A DNA stretch of 36,066 nt from Candidatus Buchananbacteria bacterium RIFCSPHIGHO2_01_FULL_44_11 (GTDB taxonomy: Bacteria > Patescibacteriota > Patescibacteriia > Buchananbacterales > UBA6539), in the NCBI GenBank assembly GCA_001817345.1, contig MHIE01000008.1, forward strand, positions 1-36,066, given 5' to 3'. Shown here in pieces: positions 9,931 through 18,532 of this stretch. The notes under the pieces were generated by a model. That model saw only the letters and a list, made by a program, of their open reading frames with translations, was not told where the DNA came from and ran no database searches. Each line of letters opens with the position of its first letter. Positions within the stretch are counted from its first letter, which is position 1. The translations under genes and the position numbers were made by a program.

Positions 9931-9956
9931 ACAGACGCTTATTTTTAGCAAAAAAA

Positions 9957-9992
9957 TGTAGAAACGCCCCAAAGGGGCGTTTCTACATTTTT
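9957..9992. terminator. Rho-independent terminator, likely bidirectional
   Basis: Perfect 14-bp stem TGTAGAAACGCCCC-AAA-GGGGCGTTTCTACA followed by TTTTT. Confidence 0.92.
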
Positions 9993-10054
9993 GTTTATGG
10001 TTTTCTTTGCTATAATATAGATATCATTAGGCCAAAAAATTTTAAGCTTTTTTT

Positions 10055-11404
10055 ATGGCACAAAGAAAAAATCAGCCCGCGGCCTGGGTGCTAGCGGTCG
10101 ACATGGGTTATGGTCATCAGCGGGCGGCCCATCCTTTAGATTATCTGGCGGTCGGCGGTGAAGTGATCTTAGCCAATACTTACCGAGGTATTCCCAAAAA
10201 AGATCAGCTGGTTTGGGAACAGAGCCGGCGTTTTTATGAATTTATCTCTCGTTTTAAAAACGTGCCGTTAGTGGGTGAAAAAATTTTTGAATTTTATGAC
10301 AAGCTTCAATCAATCCCTCAATTTTATCCGCGGCGCGATTTGTCAAAACCTAATTTTCAGCTTCGCCAAATTTATCAACTCATAAAAAATCAGGACTGGG
10401 GTCGGCATTTGATTAACCGGTTAGCCAAAAATCCTTTGCCTTTAATCACCACTTTTTTTGTCACGGCTTTCATGGCCGAAGAATTTAATTACCCCGGGGA
10501 GATTTATTGTTTAGTGACTGACACTGACATCAGCCGGGCTTGGGCGCCGCTTTACCCCAACCTTAGCCGGATTAATTATTTTGCCCCGAGTTACCGGGTG
10601 GTGGAAAGATTAATTCTTTACGGCGTTTCCGCCGATAGAATTCACCTGACCGGCTTTCCCTTGCCGATGGAAAATATCGGCGGTCTAGAGACAAAAATTT
10701 TGCGTCAGGACATTGCCCGCCGCTTGGTCAATTTGGATCCGGCGGGTCGTTATCGCAATCGTTATCAAGCAATCGTTAAAAAATATTTGGGGATTAAGAA
10801 TCTGCCTCAGAAAAGTGGTCATCTTTTGACCCTGATGTTTGCCGTCGGGGGAGCGGGCGCTCAAAAAGAAATCGGCGCGGAGATTGTCAAAAGTCTAAAA
10901 GTAAAAATCAAACAAAAAAGGATAAAAGTTGTTTTAGTCGCCGGCATTCACAACAGTGTTAGCAGTTTTTTTAGGCAAGTCGCCATTGACAATGGCTTGC
11001 GAGAAGAGATTGGTCATGGTTTGGAAATTATTTTTTCGGGTAATAAAGAAGATTATTTCAATAAATTTGACCAAGCTCTTAGGGCGACGGACATTTTATG
11101 GACTAAGCCTTCGGAATTGTCTTTTTATACGGCTTTAGGTCTGCCGATTATCATTGCGCCGCCGATTGGTTCTCAGGAATTGTTTAACCGCAAGTGGTTA
11201 CGGACCATTGGCTGCGGTGTTAATCAGTATGAACCCGAGTACACTCATGAGTGGCTGTTTGATTGGGTTAATTCCGGCTGGCTGGCCGAAGCGACAATGC
11301 AGGGGTTTATTGAGGCGCCGAAATTCGGCACTTATAACATTGAAAAAATTATCAGTAAAAAACCTGAAGAAGCTAAGGAAGTTAAAACTATTTTGCAGTA
11401 TTAA
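10055..11404 (+). CDS. MGDG-synthase/GT28-like glycosyltransferase
   Basis: N-term VDMGYGHQRAAHPL resembles the MGDG synthase GxGH motif; C-term KPSELSFYTALGLPIIIAPPIGSQE donor-binding-like segment. Confidence 0.6.
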   Translation: MAQRKNQPAAWVLAVDMGYGHQRAAHPLDYLAVGGEVILANTYRGIPKKDQLVWEQSRRFYEFISRFKNVPLVGEKIFEFYDKLQSIPQFYPRRDLSKPNFQLRQIYQLIKNQDWGRHLINRLAKNPLPLITTFFVTAFMAEEFNYPGEIYCLVTDTDISRAWAPLYPNLSRINYFAPSYRVVERLILYGVSADRIHLTGFPLPMENIGGLETKILRQDIARRLVNLDPAGRYRNRYQAIVKKYLGIKNLPQKSGHLLTLMFAVGGAGAQKEIGAEIVKSLKVKIKQKRIKVVLVAGIHNSVSSFFRQVAIDNGLREEIGHGLEIIFSGNKEDYFNKFDQALRATDILWTKPSELSFYTALGLPIIIAPPIGSQELFNRKWLRTIGCGVNQYEPEYTHEWLFDWVNSGWLAEATMQGFIEAPKFGTYNIEKIISKKPEEAKEVKTILQY

Positions 11405-11461
11405 TTAAAAAAAATGGGACTAAGCCGGTGCTTAATCCTCAAGAGAACATTTGCCTCTGTG

Positions 11462-11490
11462 GAGTGCTGTTTAGGCAGCACTCTTTTTTT
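11462..11490 (+). terminator. Rho-independent terminator; its loop holds the stop codon of the opposing gene
   Basis: AGTGCTG-TTTAGG-CAGCACT then CTTTTTTT; minus-strand TAA at 11471-11473 is in the loop. Confidence 0.85.
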
Positions 11491-11878
11491 TGTGCTTGTG
11501 ATGATGATTTTTTTCCCGGCCATTTTTTTTGGCCGGTTTGAGTGAGGGTAAGAGCAGCAAATAAGCCTGGCCGGCTTCAGCTTTTGTTTGGGCAATAAGC
11601 TGGGTGCGCCGGGCGTCGAAATGGATGGCCAGAACCCGGAATCTTCTGCCGGTGAGGGTAAAAGTCTTGCCGTGACGATCTTTCAATTCAGCCAAAACGT
11701 GGTCGACTTCTATTCCGCCCTCGGCGGCAGTTTCAAGAAAGGCTTGAATCATCGCCTTCTCTCCTTCACCCGTCGGACAGGGCCGGTCACGGCCCAGCAG
11801 TAAAGTGCAGGCAACGATTACCCTGTGACCATTGTTGGTGGCACCGCCGTTACGATGCAAGGCAATACCTTTAAACAT
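11471..11878 (-). CDS. Hypothetical protein, 135 aa, Lys/His-rich C-terminus
   Basis: ORF with strong SD (aaggaggg) and promoter TTGACG-18-TATGCT upstream on the minus strand; no family recognised. Confidence 0.6.
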   Translation of the reverse strand: MFKGIALHRNGGATNNGHRVIVACTLLLGRDRPCPTGEGEKAMIQAFLETAAEGGIEVDHVLAELKDRHGKTFTLTGRRFRVLAIHFDARRTQLIAQTKAEAGQAYLLLLPSLKPAKKNGREKNHHHKHKKKSAA

Positions 11879-12103
11879 TATCGGCCTCCCTCCTTGCGTT
11901 TTGACTTTTATTTTTTGATTGATGAGCGGTTTTAAAGCATAGCATATCCCAATTTAGTGCGTCAAACAAAAAACACTTCAATTCAAGAAGCGTTTTTTGG
12001 TCGGGCCACCACACCAACTTTCATTTAATGACGGTGGTGTGTATTGGTGTGATACAAATATTTTTAAACGGATTCGCTTATTTTTTTATAGCAGTTGGTG
12101 TGG

Positions 12104-12180
12104 TGGTCGGGCTGGTGGGATTCGAACCCACGACCTCATCGTCCCGAACGATGCGCGCTAGCCAGCTGCGCTACAGCCCG
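12104..12180 (-). tRNA. tRNA-Pro(CGG), 3' CCA encoded
   Basis: CGGGCTG/CAGCCCG acceptor, CATCG-TTCGGGA-CGATG anticodon arm, GTGGG-TTCGAAT-CCCAC T arm; discriminator A then CCA, followed by a second CCA. Confidence 0.93.
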
Positions 12181-12279
12181 ATTTAAGGAAATTTGTTTGT
12201 CTATAATTAAGCACCTTTACCCGCCGCAGTTCCGATGAAGTCGGAACGTAGGTGGGCGAAGCGTGCTCCGCCCGCTGAC

Positions 12280-12301
12280 GGACAATTACGCTACACCCCG
12301 C
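12280..12301 (-). other. tRNA 5'-end remnant (Pro-like)
   Basis: Minus strand gcggggtgtagcgtaattgtcc resembles a tRNA acceptor/D-arm 5' segment; no matching 3' half nearby. Confidence 0.45.
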
Positions 12302-12365
12302 TAAAGTAACCGAATACAAATTATTCTAGTTCTTTTCTGGTTTTAAATCAAGGCATTAAATTTTT

Positions 12366-12395
12366 GTAAAAAAAGACCGCCTTTGCGGGGCGGCC
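12366..12395 (-). terminator. Rho-independent terminator
   Basis: Minus strand GGCCGCC-CCGCAAA-GGCGGTC followed by TTTTTTT. Confidence 0.75.
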
Positions 12396-12440
12396 ATTGA
12401 GGGCAAATTCATCGCAGGGACGAATTTTCCTCGTTTTGGG

Positions 12441-12881
12441 CTATTCTTCGATTTTCCTCATCTCAAAATAGGCCCAGAATGAAGATCGTTTGATTGTGCG
12501 AGTGTACCGCAAGAGTACACCCGGAACTAACAGTAGCGCCCAAAGAAAGCTGGGCGCGACCTTGGGTAGCGATCCCGGCCATTGGTCGGGATGGATCCCG
12601 TCGGCAAGACACAGGATTCCGCCACATAATGCCCAAAGCAGGGCAGCCCACCCCAAGGGGTAGAGAATGTGGATGACCGGTGTGATTGCCGCGGCCAGGA
12701 AACGCTTGATAGCGCTCCGGTGAAAAACGATGTCCCGACGGAAGAACAGGACGAAGATGGCGGTGGCAGTGGCTGCCCCCAATCCGTATTGGCCCAGATA
12801 AAACGGCAGGCCAACGAGGAACAGGGCGACGGCCAGAACCATAACATCTTCCAGAGTGAACTGGTGCAGTGACTGCTTCAT
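12441..12881 (-). CDS. Hypothetical membrane protein, 146 aa
   Basis: Start MKQSLHQ with aaggag SD; promoter TTGACA-17-TATTAT upstream; several hydrophobic helices; terminator downstream. Confidence 0.65.
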   Translation of the reverse strand: MKQSLHQFTLEDVMVLAVALFLVGLPFYLGQYGLGAATATAIFVLFFRRDIVFHRSAIKRFLAAAITPVIHILYPLGWAALLWALCGGILCLADGIHPDQWPGSLPKVAPSFLWALLLVPGVLLRYTRTIKRSSFWAYFEMRKIEE

Positions 12882-12943
12882 CAGGTTTCTCCTTAGCAGC
12901 GGGAACTGGAGCGAGTATACCCGTGGTTTTAGGGTATGCTGAT

Positions 12944-12972
12944 ATAATAACATATTTAGATAATTTTGTCAA
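12944..12972 (-). promoter_or_regulatory. Sigma70-like promoter
   Basis: Minus strand TTGACA, 17 nt, TATTAT. Confidence 0.7.
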
Positions 12973-13070
12973 TGGTAGGCGGCTTTGACCAAGTGGGTGA
13001 TTAAAGGTAAAATATAATAGCTTTTAAAGGCTTTAAATAGCCTTGGTTTGTCTTTTTTCTTATATTTTTT

Positions 13071-14321
13071 ATGGAAGACCTATTTGATCAACAACTTAAT
13101 CAAGATCTCAAAACTCGTGCGCCTTTAGCCGATCGTCTGCGGCCGCAAACACTGGAAGACTTTGTCGGTCAAAAAGAGATTGTTGGTCAAGGTAAGCTTT
13201 TGCGCCAGGCCCTGGAACGCGATGAAATTCCCTCAATGATTTTTTGGGGTCCGCCCGGAGTGGGTAAAAGTACTTTGGCTCGGATTATTGCCAATTTAAC
13301 CAAGTCAGATTTTGTCCAGTTTTCAGCGGTTGCTTCCGGAGTGAAAGAATTTCGGGCGGTGATTAAAGCCGCCGAAGAACGGCGTAAATTTCATCAGCAG
13401 CGGACCATTCTTTTTATTGACGAAATCCATCGCTGGAATAAAGCTCAACAGGACGGTTTGTTGCCTTACGTCGAAAAAGGGGTGATTACTTTAATTGGCG
13501 CGACGACCGAAAATCCGAGCTTTGAAGTTAATTCCGCGCTTTTGTCTCGTTGCCGGGTTTTTGTTTTGAATCAACTGACCGAACATGATTTGGAACTAAT
13601 TTTAAACCGTTCCTTAAAACAAGGCTTTGGTGACTTGCGGATTGAAGTCAGTGATCAAACGCTGCGTTTTTTGGCCAGCATGGCCAATGGTGATGCCCGG
13701 ATCGCTTTAAACGCTTTGGAGTTTGCCGTCGGCGCGGTCAAGCCGGACGAACGCGGCCGGATTATCCTTGATCAAGAAATTATCAAAGAAGCTTTGCAAA
13801 AATCTCATTATTTGTACGATAAAGACGGCGAGCAGCATTACAACCTGATTTCCGCTTTGCATAAATCGGTTCGCGGCGGCAACGCTGACGCCGCTTTGTA
13901 CTGGTTGGGCCGGATGTTGGAAGCCGGCGAAGATCCGCTTTATGTTGCCCGCCGGCTGATTCGGCTGGCGGTTGAAGATATCGGTTTGGCCAATTCCGCC
14001 GCCCTGGAGCAAGCGGTGGCTTGTTATCAAGGCTGTCATTTTTTAGGCATGCCAGAGTGCGATATTATTTTAGCCCAATGCGTGGTCTATTTGACCAAGT
14101 CAAAAAAATCAGTTGCTATTTACCAGGCCTATGGCCAGGTCAAGCAAGACGTCAAAAATACCATGGATGAACCGGTGCCGCTTCATTTGCGCAACGCGCC
14201 GACAAAATTAATGAAAGAACTAGGCTACGGTCAAGATTATAAATATTCGCCTGATTACGACTGGCGGGAAGATCAGGAGTATTTACCCGATAAATTGAAA
14301 GGTAATAAATATTTACGTTAA
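13071..14321 (+). CDS. rarA: Replication-associated recombination protein A (RarA/MgsA AAA+ ATPase)
   Basis: PLADRLRPQTLEDFVGQKEIVG, WGPPGVGKSTLARIIA, FIDEIHRWNKAQQDGLLPYVE, GATTENPSFEVNSALLSRCRV. Confidence 0.95.
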   Translation: MEDLFDQQLNQDLKTRAPLADRLRPQTLEDFVGQKEIVGQGKLLRQALERDEIPSMIFWGPPGVGKSTLARIIANLTKSDFVQFSAVASGVKEFRAVIKAAEERRKFHQQRTILFIDEIHRWNKAQQDGLLPYVEKGVITLIGATTENPSFEVNSALLSRCRVFVLNQLTEHDLELILNRSLKQGFGDLRIEVSDQTLRFLASMANGDARIALNALEFAVGAVKPDERGRIILDQEIIKEALQKSHYLYDKDGEQHYNLISALHKSVRGGNADAALYWLGRMLEAGEDPLYVARRLIRLAVEDIGLANSAALEQAVACYQGCHFLGMPECDIILAQCVVYLTKSKKSVAIYQAYGQVKQDVKNTMDEPVPLHLRNAPTKLMKELGYGQDYKYSPDYDWREDQEYLPDKLKGNKYLR

Positions 14322-14465
14322 AAAAAATACCATACCGCAGATATACTACGGTACGGACAACAATGCTCGGAAAGGGCTGATTTATGCCGCCACCAAATTA
14401 TTTATTTTTAAGGCAGGCGGCACCCCGCCTGTCCCGCAGAATGCGGTGGCCAACGGCGGTGGCTG

Positions 14466-14828
14466 TCAGCTAGGTACAGTGATTGAGTTCGGGTTGATGC
14501 CCATACCCTTGGCGATGATTTGAATCATCTTGGCATCATCTACACCGTCGAGAGCCGATATGACCACTTTCGCCCCGACAGTACCAACGGCACTGGGGAT
14601 GAACTCAATCTTGATTGTCCCGGCCGGGGATTTGGGGTCTGATGTTACTCTGACCTCAATAATTTCCTCCTTCAGGCGGAAATTATCAATCAGAATCCGT
14701 CTGATTTTTCCCGGTTCAATTGGGCCAGGAGTATGGCAAGCGAGGGTGTAATCCATTTTTCCGTTTGTCGGTAGGCCATTAGGCTGCATCATTGGTGCGG
14801 GGTTATAGTCAGTGCCTCTGGCTGCCAT
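14466..14828 (-). CDS. Hypothetical protein, 120 aa
   Basis: Start MAARGTDYN with aaaggagggg SD; no family recognised. Confidence 0.6.
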   Translation of the reverse strand: MAARGTDYNPAPMMQPNGLPTNGKMDYTLACHTPGPIEPGKIRRILIDNFRLKEEIIEVRVTSDPKSPAGTIKIEFIPSAVGTVGAKVVISALDGVDDAKMIQIIAKGMGINPNSITVPS

Positions 14829-14911
14829 GTTTATTTGCCCCTCCTTTGGGCTAGAAAGAACGTGAAAATCGAATTGAGGTAATGTATTAATAATATATAA
14901 ATATTTTATTA

Positions 14912-15060
14912 TGTCAAGCCCCACACCTTTTGAGCACCGTTTTGGTCAGTTTAGGGGGCAAAAACAAAAAGTCATTTTACCCATAATGTAAGGGATAAAA
15001 AATAGGGAAAATTATCAATGATTATTAGGTAGCAAGTGCTCAAAAGGTGCGGGGTCAAGG
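14912..15060. repeat. About 149-bp non-coding element with ~20-25-bp terminal inverted repeats (MITE-like)
   Basis: tgtcaagccccacaccttttgagcac (14912-14937) versus gtgctcaaaaggtgcggggtcaag (15036-15059). Confidence 0.75.
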
Positions 15061-15090
15061 GTCTTAACTTTAATTAATGATTTTTAACCT

Positions 15091-15537
15091 ATGATTAAGC
15101 AGCTAAGTGTTGGTTTTGTGGTTTTTCGCCGAGCTGGGAAGGGTCTACGTTATCTTTTACTTCATCATGGCGGGGAGTATTGGAATTTTCCCAAAGGGCG
15201 ACAGGTGGCGGGCGAAACTGAGCTGGCCACAGCTTTGCGGGAACTTAAAGAGGAAACCGGCATTGAGCAAGTTAATCTGATTAAAGATTTCCGCTTTGAA
15301 TATGATTATGATTTTGATACTACCGTCCAGAATGGGGTTAAAGAAAAAGTTTATAAACACGCTATTTTCTTTTTAGTCGAAGTTAACGAATCTGAAGTGA
15401 AAATTTCCGATGAACATTTGGATTTCGGCTGGTTTGACTTTAACACAGCGCTGAGCCGGCTATTCTATCAGCCGGGCCAGGATTGCCTTAAAGCCGCTCA
15501 TCAATTTCTTTTGAAACAGCAGGATTTTGTGTTATAA
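15091..15537 (+). CDS. NUDIX hydrolase
   Basis: Nudix box: GRQVAGETELATALRELKEETGIE. Confidence 0.93.
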   Translation: MIKQLSVGFVVFRRAGKGLRYLLLHHGGEYWNFPKGRQVAGETELATALRELKEETGIEQVNLIKDFRFEYDYDFDTTVQNGVKEKVYKHAIFFLVEVNESEVKISDEHLDFGWFDFNTALSRLFYQPGQDCLKAAHQFLLKQQDFVL

Positions 15538-15624
15538 TTTAATTGTCAGTCAGGTTATAGGTTTTTAGGTTGTCAGTTGCAATTAACCTATTACCTAAAT
15601 ACCTAATATCTATTATCTAAGACC

Positions 15625-16671
15625 ATGGACATAAAAAAATATTTTCAGCTGGCGATTGAGCGTAAAGCCTCTGATTTGCACTTAGTCTCAGGTAACCCCG
15701 CCACTTTAAGAGTGAAAGGTCAGCTCGAAGTAATTGATAAAGCCATTATTGAATCCACCGAGCTGGAAACGGCGATTTTTGCCTTAATGAAGTCCGAAGA
15801 TGTTACTGTTTTTAAGGATCGTAAAGAACTTGATTTCGCCTTGGATATTGCCGGCGGTCATTTCCGGGTTAATCTTCATCGTCAGGAGGGCCAACTCGGC
15901 ATTGCCGCTCGGGTCATCCCCGAACGGATTCCTACGCCTAAAGAAATAGATTTTGACGAAACGATTTACAGTTTGACTCATTTGAATCAAGGCCTGATTT
16001 TAGTCACCGGCCCTTCGGGTTCGGGCAAGTCAACGACTCTGGCGGTTTTAATCAATTTAATCAACACTGAGCGTAAGGCTCACATTATTACCATTGAGGA
16101 TCCAATTGAATTTATTTTTAAAGAGAGCCAAAGTATTATTGAGCAGCGGGAACTGGGTCGTGACACTAATTCGTTTGATGAAGCCTTAAAACGGGCTTTG
16201 CGCCAAGATCCAAATGTCATTATGGTTGGCGAAATGCGAGATTTGGAAACCATTTCAGCGACAATTACCGCGGCTGAAACCGGCCACTTAGTTTTATCCA
16301 CGTTACACACTAACACGGCGGCCGAAACGATTGAGCGGATTGTCGACATGTTTCCGGCTCACCGCCAGCAGCAGATTTTAGCTCAATTAGCCTCGGTTTT
16401 GCGGGCGGTGATTTGCCAGCAGATGTTGCCGCGGGCCGACGGCAATGGGGTGGTGGTGGCTAGAGAAATCCTGATTAATACTTCAGCGGTCGCCAATCTA
16501 ATTAGAGAAGACAAAATCGCCTATATTCCTTCGGCGATGCAGACCGGCCGGAGTACCGGTATGATCCCGATGAACGCTTCCGTTAGGCGCCTTTACGAGC
16601 AGGGTTTGATCACTAAACAAACTTATGAAAACAGGGTTCGCGACGGCGAGGCGATTGGCACTTATTATTAG
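15625..16671 (+). CDS. pilT: Type IV pilus twitching motility ATPase PilT
   Basis: [87 protein letters not shown]. Confidence 0.95.
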   Translation: MDIKKYFQLAIERKASDLHLVSGNPATLRVKGQLEVIDKAIIESTELETAIFALMKSEDVTVFKDRKELDFALDIAGGHFRVNLHRQEGQLGIAARVIPERIPTPKEIDFDETIYSLTHLNQGLILVTGPSGSGKSTTLAVLINLINTERKAHIITIEDPIEFIFKESQSIIEQRELGRDTNSFDEALKRALRQDPNVIMVGEMRDLETISATITAAETGHLVLSTLHTNTAAETIERIVDMFPAHRQQQILAQLASVLRAVICQQMLPRADGNGVVVAREILINTSAVANLIREDKIAYIPSAMQTGRSTGMIPMNASVRRLYEQGLITKQTYENRVRDGEAIGTYY

Positions 16672-16710
16672 CCGGTAACTTGTAGCTTGTAGTTAAGCTA
16701 TAATTTACTA

Positions 16711-16752
16711 ACAGCTAACAGCTAACAGCTAACAGCTAACAGCTAACAGCTA
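16711..16752. repeat. Six perfect tandem copies of heptamer ACAGCTA
   Basis: Direct count in sequence; ends 4 bp before the ATG at 16757 and follows TATAAT at 16699-16704. Confidence 0.97.
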
Positions 16753-16756
16753 ACTT

Positions 16757-17089
16757 ATGACTGATGAAAAATGGTTGGACATTATCGCCAAAGTTAAAGA
16801 CAGTTTTCAGATTCTAGAGCACCAAACCCAAGATTTGCCGGAAGACTCAGGTCCAGGTTCGGTGGAGTTTATTGTTTTTGAAGGGCCGCTGGGTAAAATG
16901 AAATTAGAGCGGACGACTAAGCCCTTGGTGACTGATAAAAAAACGATTGGTTCTAGGCGAATCGGTAGTGAAACCAAGGTCGCCTATGTCTATTCCGATA
17001 CTGAGAAAGTCAATAAGTTCAAAGCTTACCAATGGGTTAATGACGACTGGTCAGAGATGGCGATGGAGCGCGGTGACATGATTTTTTAA
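16757..17089 (+). CDS. Hypothetical protein, 110 aa
   Basis: ORF in a co-directional cluster. Confidence 0.75.
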   Translation: MTDEKWLDIIAKVKDSFQILEHQTQDLPEDSGPGSVEFIVFEGPLGKMKLERTTKPLVTDKKTIGSRRIGSETKVAYVYSDTEKVNKFKAYQWVNDDWSEMAMERGDMIF

Positions 17090-17118
17090 TTTAAAATTAA
17101 AAATTAATTTTAAAAAAT

Positions 17119-17454
17119 ATGTGGTTTTTTAAAGAGAAAATTGATACTTCTTTAGTGATGAAATTTGGCTTTTTAGGTGGCATTGCCGAAGCCTTATATT
17201 GTTCGTTAGTGGCTTCGCTGATTATGTTTTTAGATAAAACCATGTCCCAGCCGCCGACGCCGATTTTGGGTTTGGTTTTTATGCTGTTGCTTTTGGTTTT
17301 CAGCGTTGGTGTTTCCGGCCTTTTGATTTTCGGTTATCCAACCTACCTGGCTTTTCAGAAGCGGTTTGCCGAAGGTTTAATGACTGCCATTACGTCTCTA
17401 ATCACCCTAGTGATTATTGGTCTTTTAGTTTTTGTTCTGTTCTCCTGGCTCTAA
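17119..17454 (+). CDS. Hypothetical membrane protein, 111 aa
   Basis: Three hydrophobic segments. Confidence 0.75.
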   Translation: MWFFKEKIDTSLVMKFGFLGGIAEALYCSLVASLIMFLDKTMSQPPTPILGLVFMLLLLVFSVGVSGLLIFGYPTYLAFQKRFAEGLMTAITSLITLVIIGLLVFVLFSWL

Positions 17455-17458
17455 ATTT

Positions 17459-17854
17459 ATGAAAGTGTCTAAAAATTCCAGATTTATTTTGTTTTTGGTT
17501 GTTTTTTTAGTCGTTAGTTTTGCCATTTTTTGGTCTTGGCTGACGTTTAAAAAAATTGACCGGCCGGCTAATCAAGCTCAAGTCCAGGCGGTCAGAAATA
17601 TTGACCTCGAAAAGCAGTATGAGCAATCCCTGAAAGAAATTTTAAAGCCATTTTGGCCGACCAAAGATCCGGCCGGCATCCGGCTTCAGATCATAGATTT
17701 GCGCGCGCCGGCTCGCTACCTTGATTTGCACATTAATTTAGTTCTTGCTTTTGATTTGTTTGAGCAGGGTCAGGCTGAGTCTGATCAAGCAAAAATTGAA
17801 GCCGGCCTAGAACGGCTGACGGGCTTAAAAAATCAATATCCCTGGCTTGAGTAA
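17459..17854 (+). CDS. Hypothetical protein with an N-terminal TM helix
   Basis: Start MKVSKNSRFILFLVVFLVVSFAIFW; preferred over the upstream in-frame start at 17432. Confidence 0.7.
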   Translation: MKVSKNSRFILFLVVFLVVSFAIFWSWLTFKKIDRPANQAQVQAVRNIDLEKQYEQSLKEILKPFWPTKDPAGIRLQIIDLRAPARYLDLHINLVLAFDLFEQGQAESDQAKIEAGLERLTGLKNQYPWLE

Positions 17855-17875
17855 ATTATCTAAATTATTTGATTC

Positions 17876-18508
17876 ATGAAAAACACCAAACAACAAAAAT
17901 TTTGGCAGTCTAATTTCGGTCGGGAATACACAGAAAGAAACAATTACGGCCCCAAGCAGTTGGATGATTTTTATCGCCGGACTTACGGTTTGAGTCGTTC
18001 TCAGATGAACAATGATTTTTTAGTCAAACTTCAAATCGGCAATATTTTAGAAGTTGGTTGCAACACTGGCAATCAGTTGAGGCTGATGCAAAAACACGGC
18101 TTTGACAATTTGCATGGATTGGAGCTGCAGTCCTACGCCGTTAGACGAGCTAAAGAATTGACTCAAGACATTAATATCATTCAGGGCAGTGCTTTTGATT
18201 TGCCGTTTAAAGACAATTATTTTGATTTAGTTTTTACTTCCGGCGTGTTAATCCACATTAACCCTAAAGATTTAAAAAAAGTCATGGCGGAAATTTATCG
18301 GGTAAGCAAAAAGTACATCTGGGGGTTTGAATATTTTAGCGAGAAACATCAGGCAATCAATTATCGCGGTAACGTTGATTATTTGTGGAAAGGCGATTTT
18401 GCCAAAATGTACTTAAAATTTTTTCCCAAGCTGAAATTACTTAAAGAAAAAAAATATAAGTATCTTGCCAGCGATAATCTTGACGTCATGTTTTTGTTGA
18501 AAAAATAG
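17876..18508 (+). CDS. Class I SAM-dependent methyltransferase (pseudaminic-acid-associated methylase-like)
   Basis: ILEVGCNTGNQLRLMQ, GSAFDLPFKDNYFDLVFTSGVLIHINP. Confidence 0.85.
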   Translation: MKNTKQQKFWQSNFGREYTERNNYGPKQLDDFYRRTYGLSRSQMNNDFLVKLQIGNILEVGCNTGNQLRLMQKHGFDNLHGLELQSYAVRRAKELTQDINIIQGSAFDLPFKDNYFDLVFTSGVLIHINPKDLKKVMAEIYRVSKKYIWGFEYFSEKHQAINYRGNVDYLWKGDFAKMYLKFFPKLKLLKEKKYKYLASDNLDVMFLLKK

Positions 18509-18532
18509 GCATCTGATAATTTTTGAAAATAT

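Noticed and set aside
12463-12972. Alternative-frame ORFs (12463-12972, 12527-12847, 12494-12676, 12669-12872)
   Set aside because: Overlap the membrane protein 12441-12881, which alone has SD, promoter, terminator and plausible TM helices.
16711-16752. CRISPR array
   Set aside because: Contiguous 7-bp tandem repeats without spacers; no cas genes in the window.
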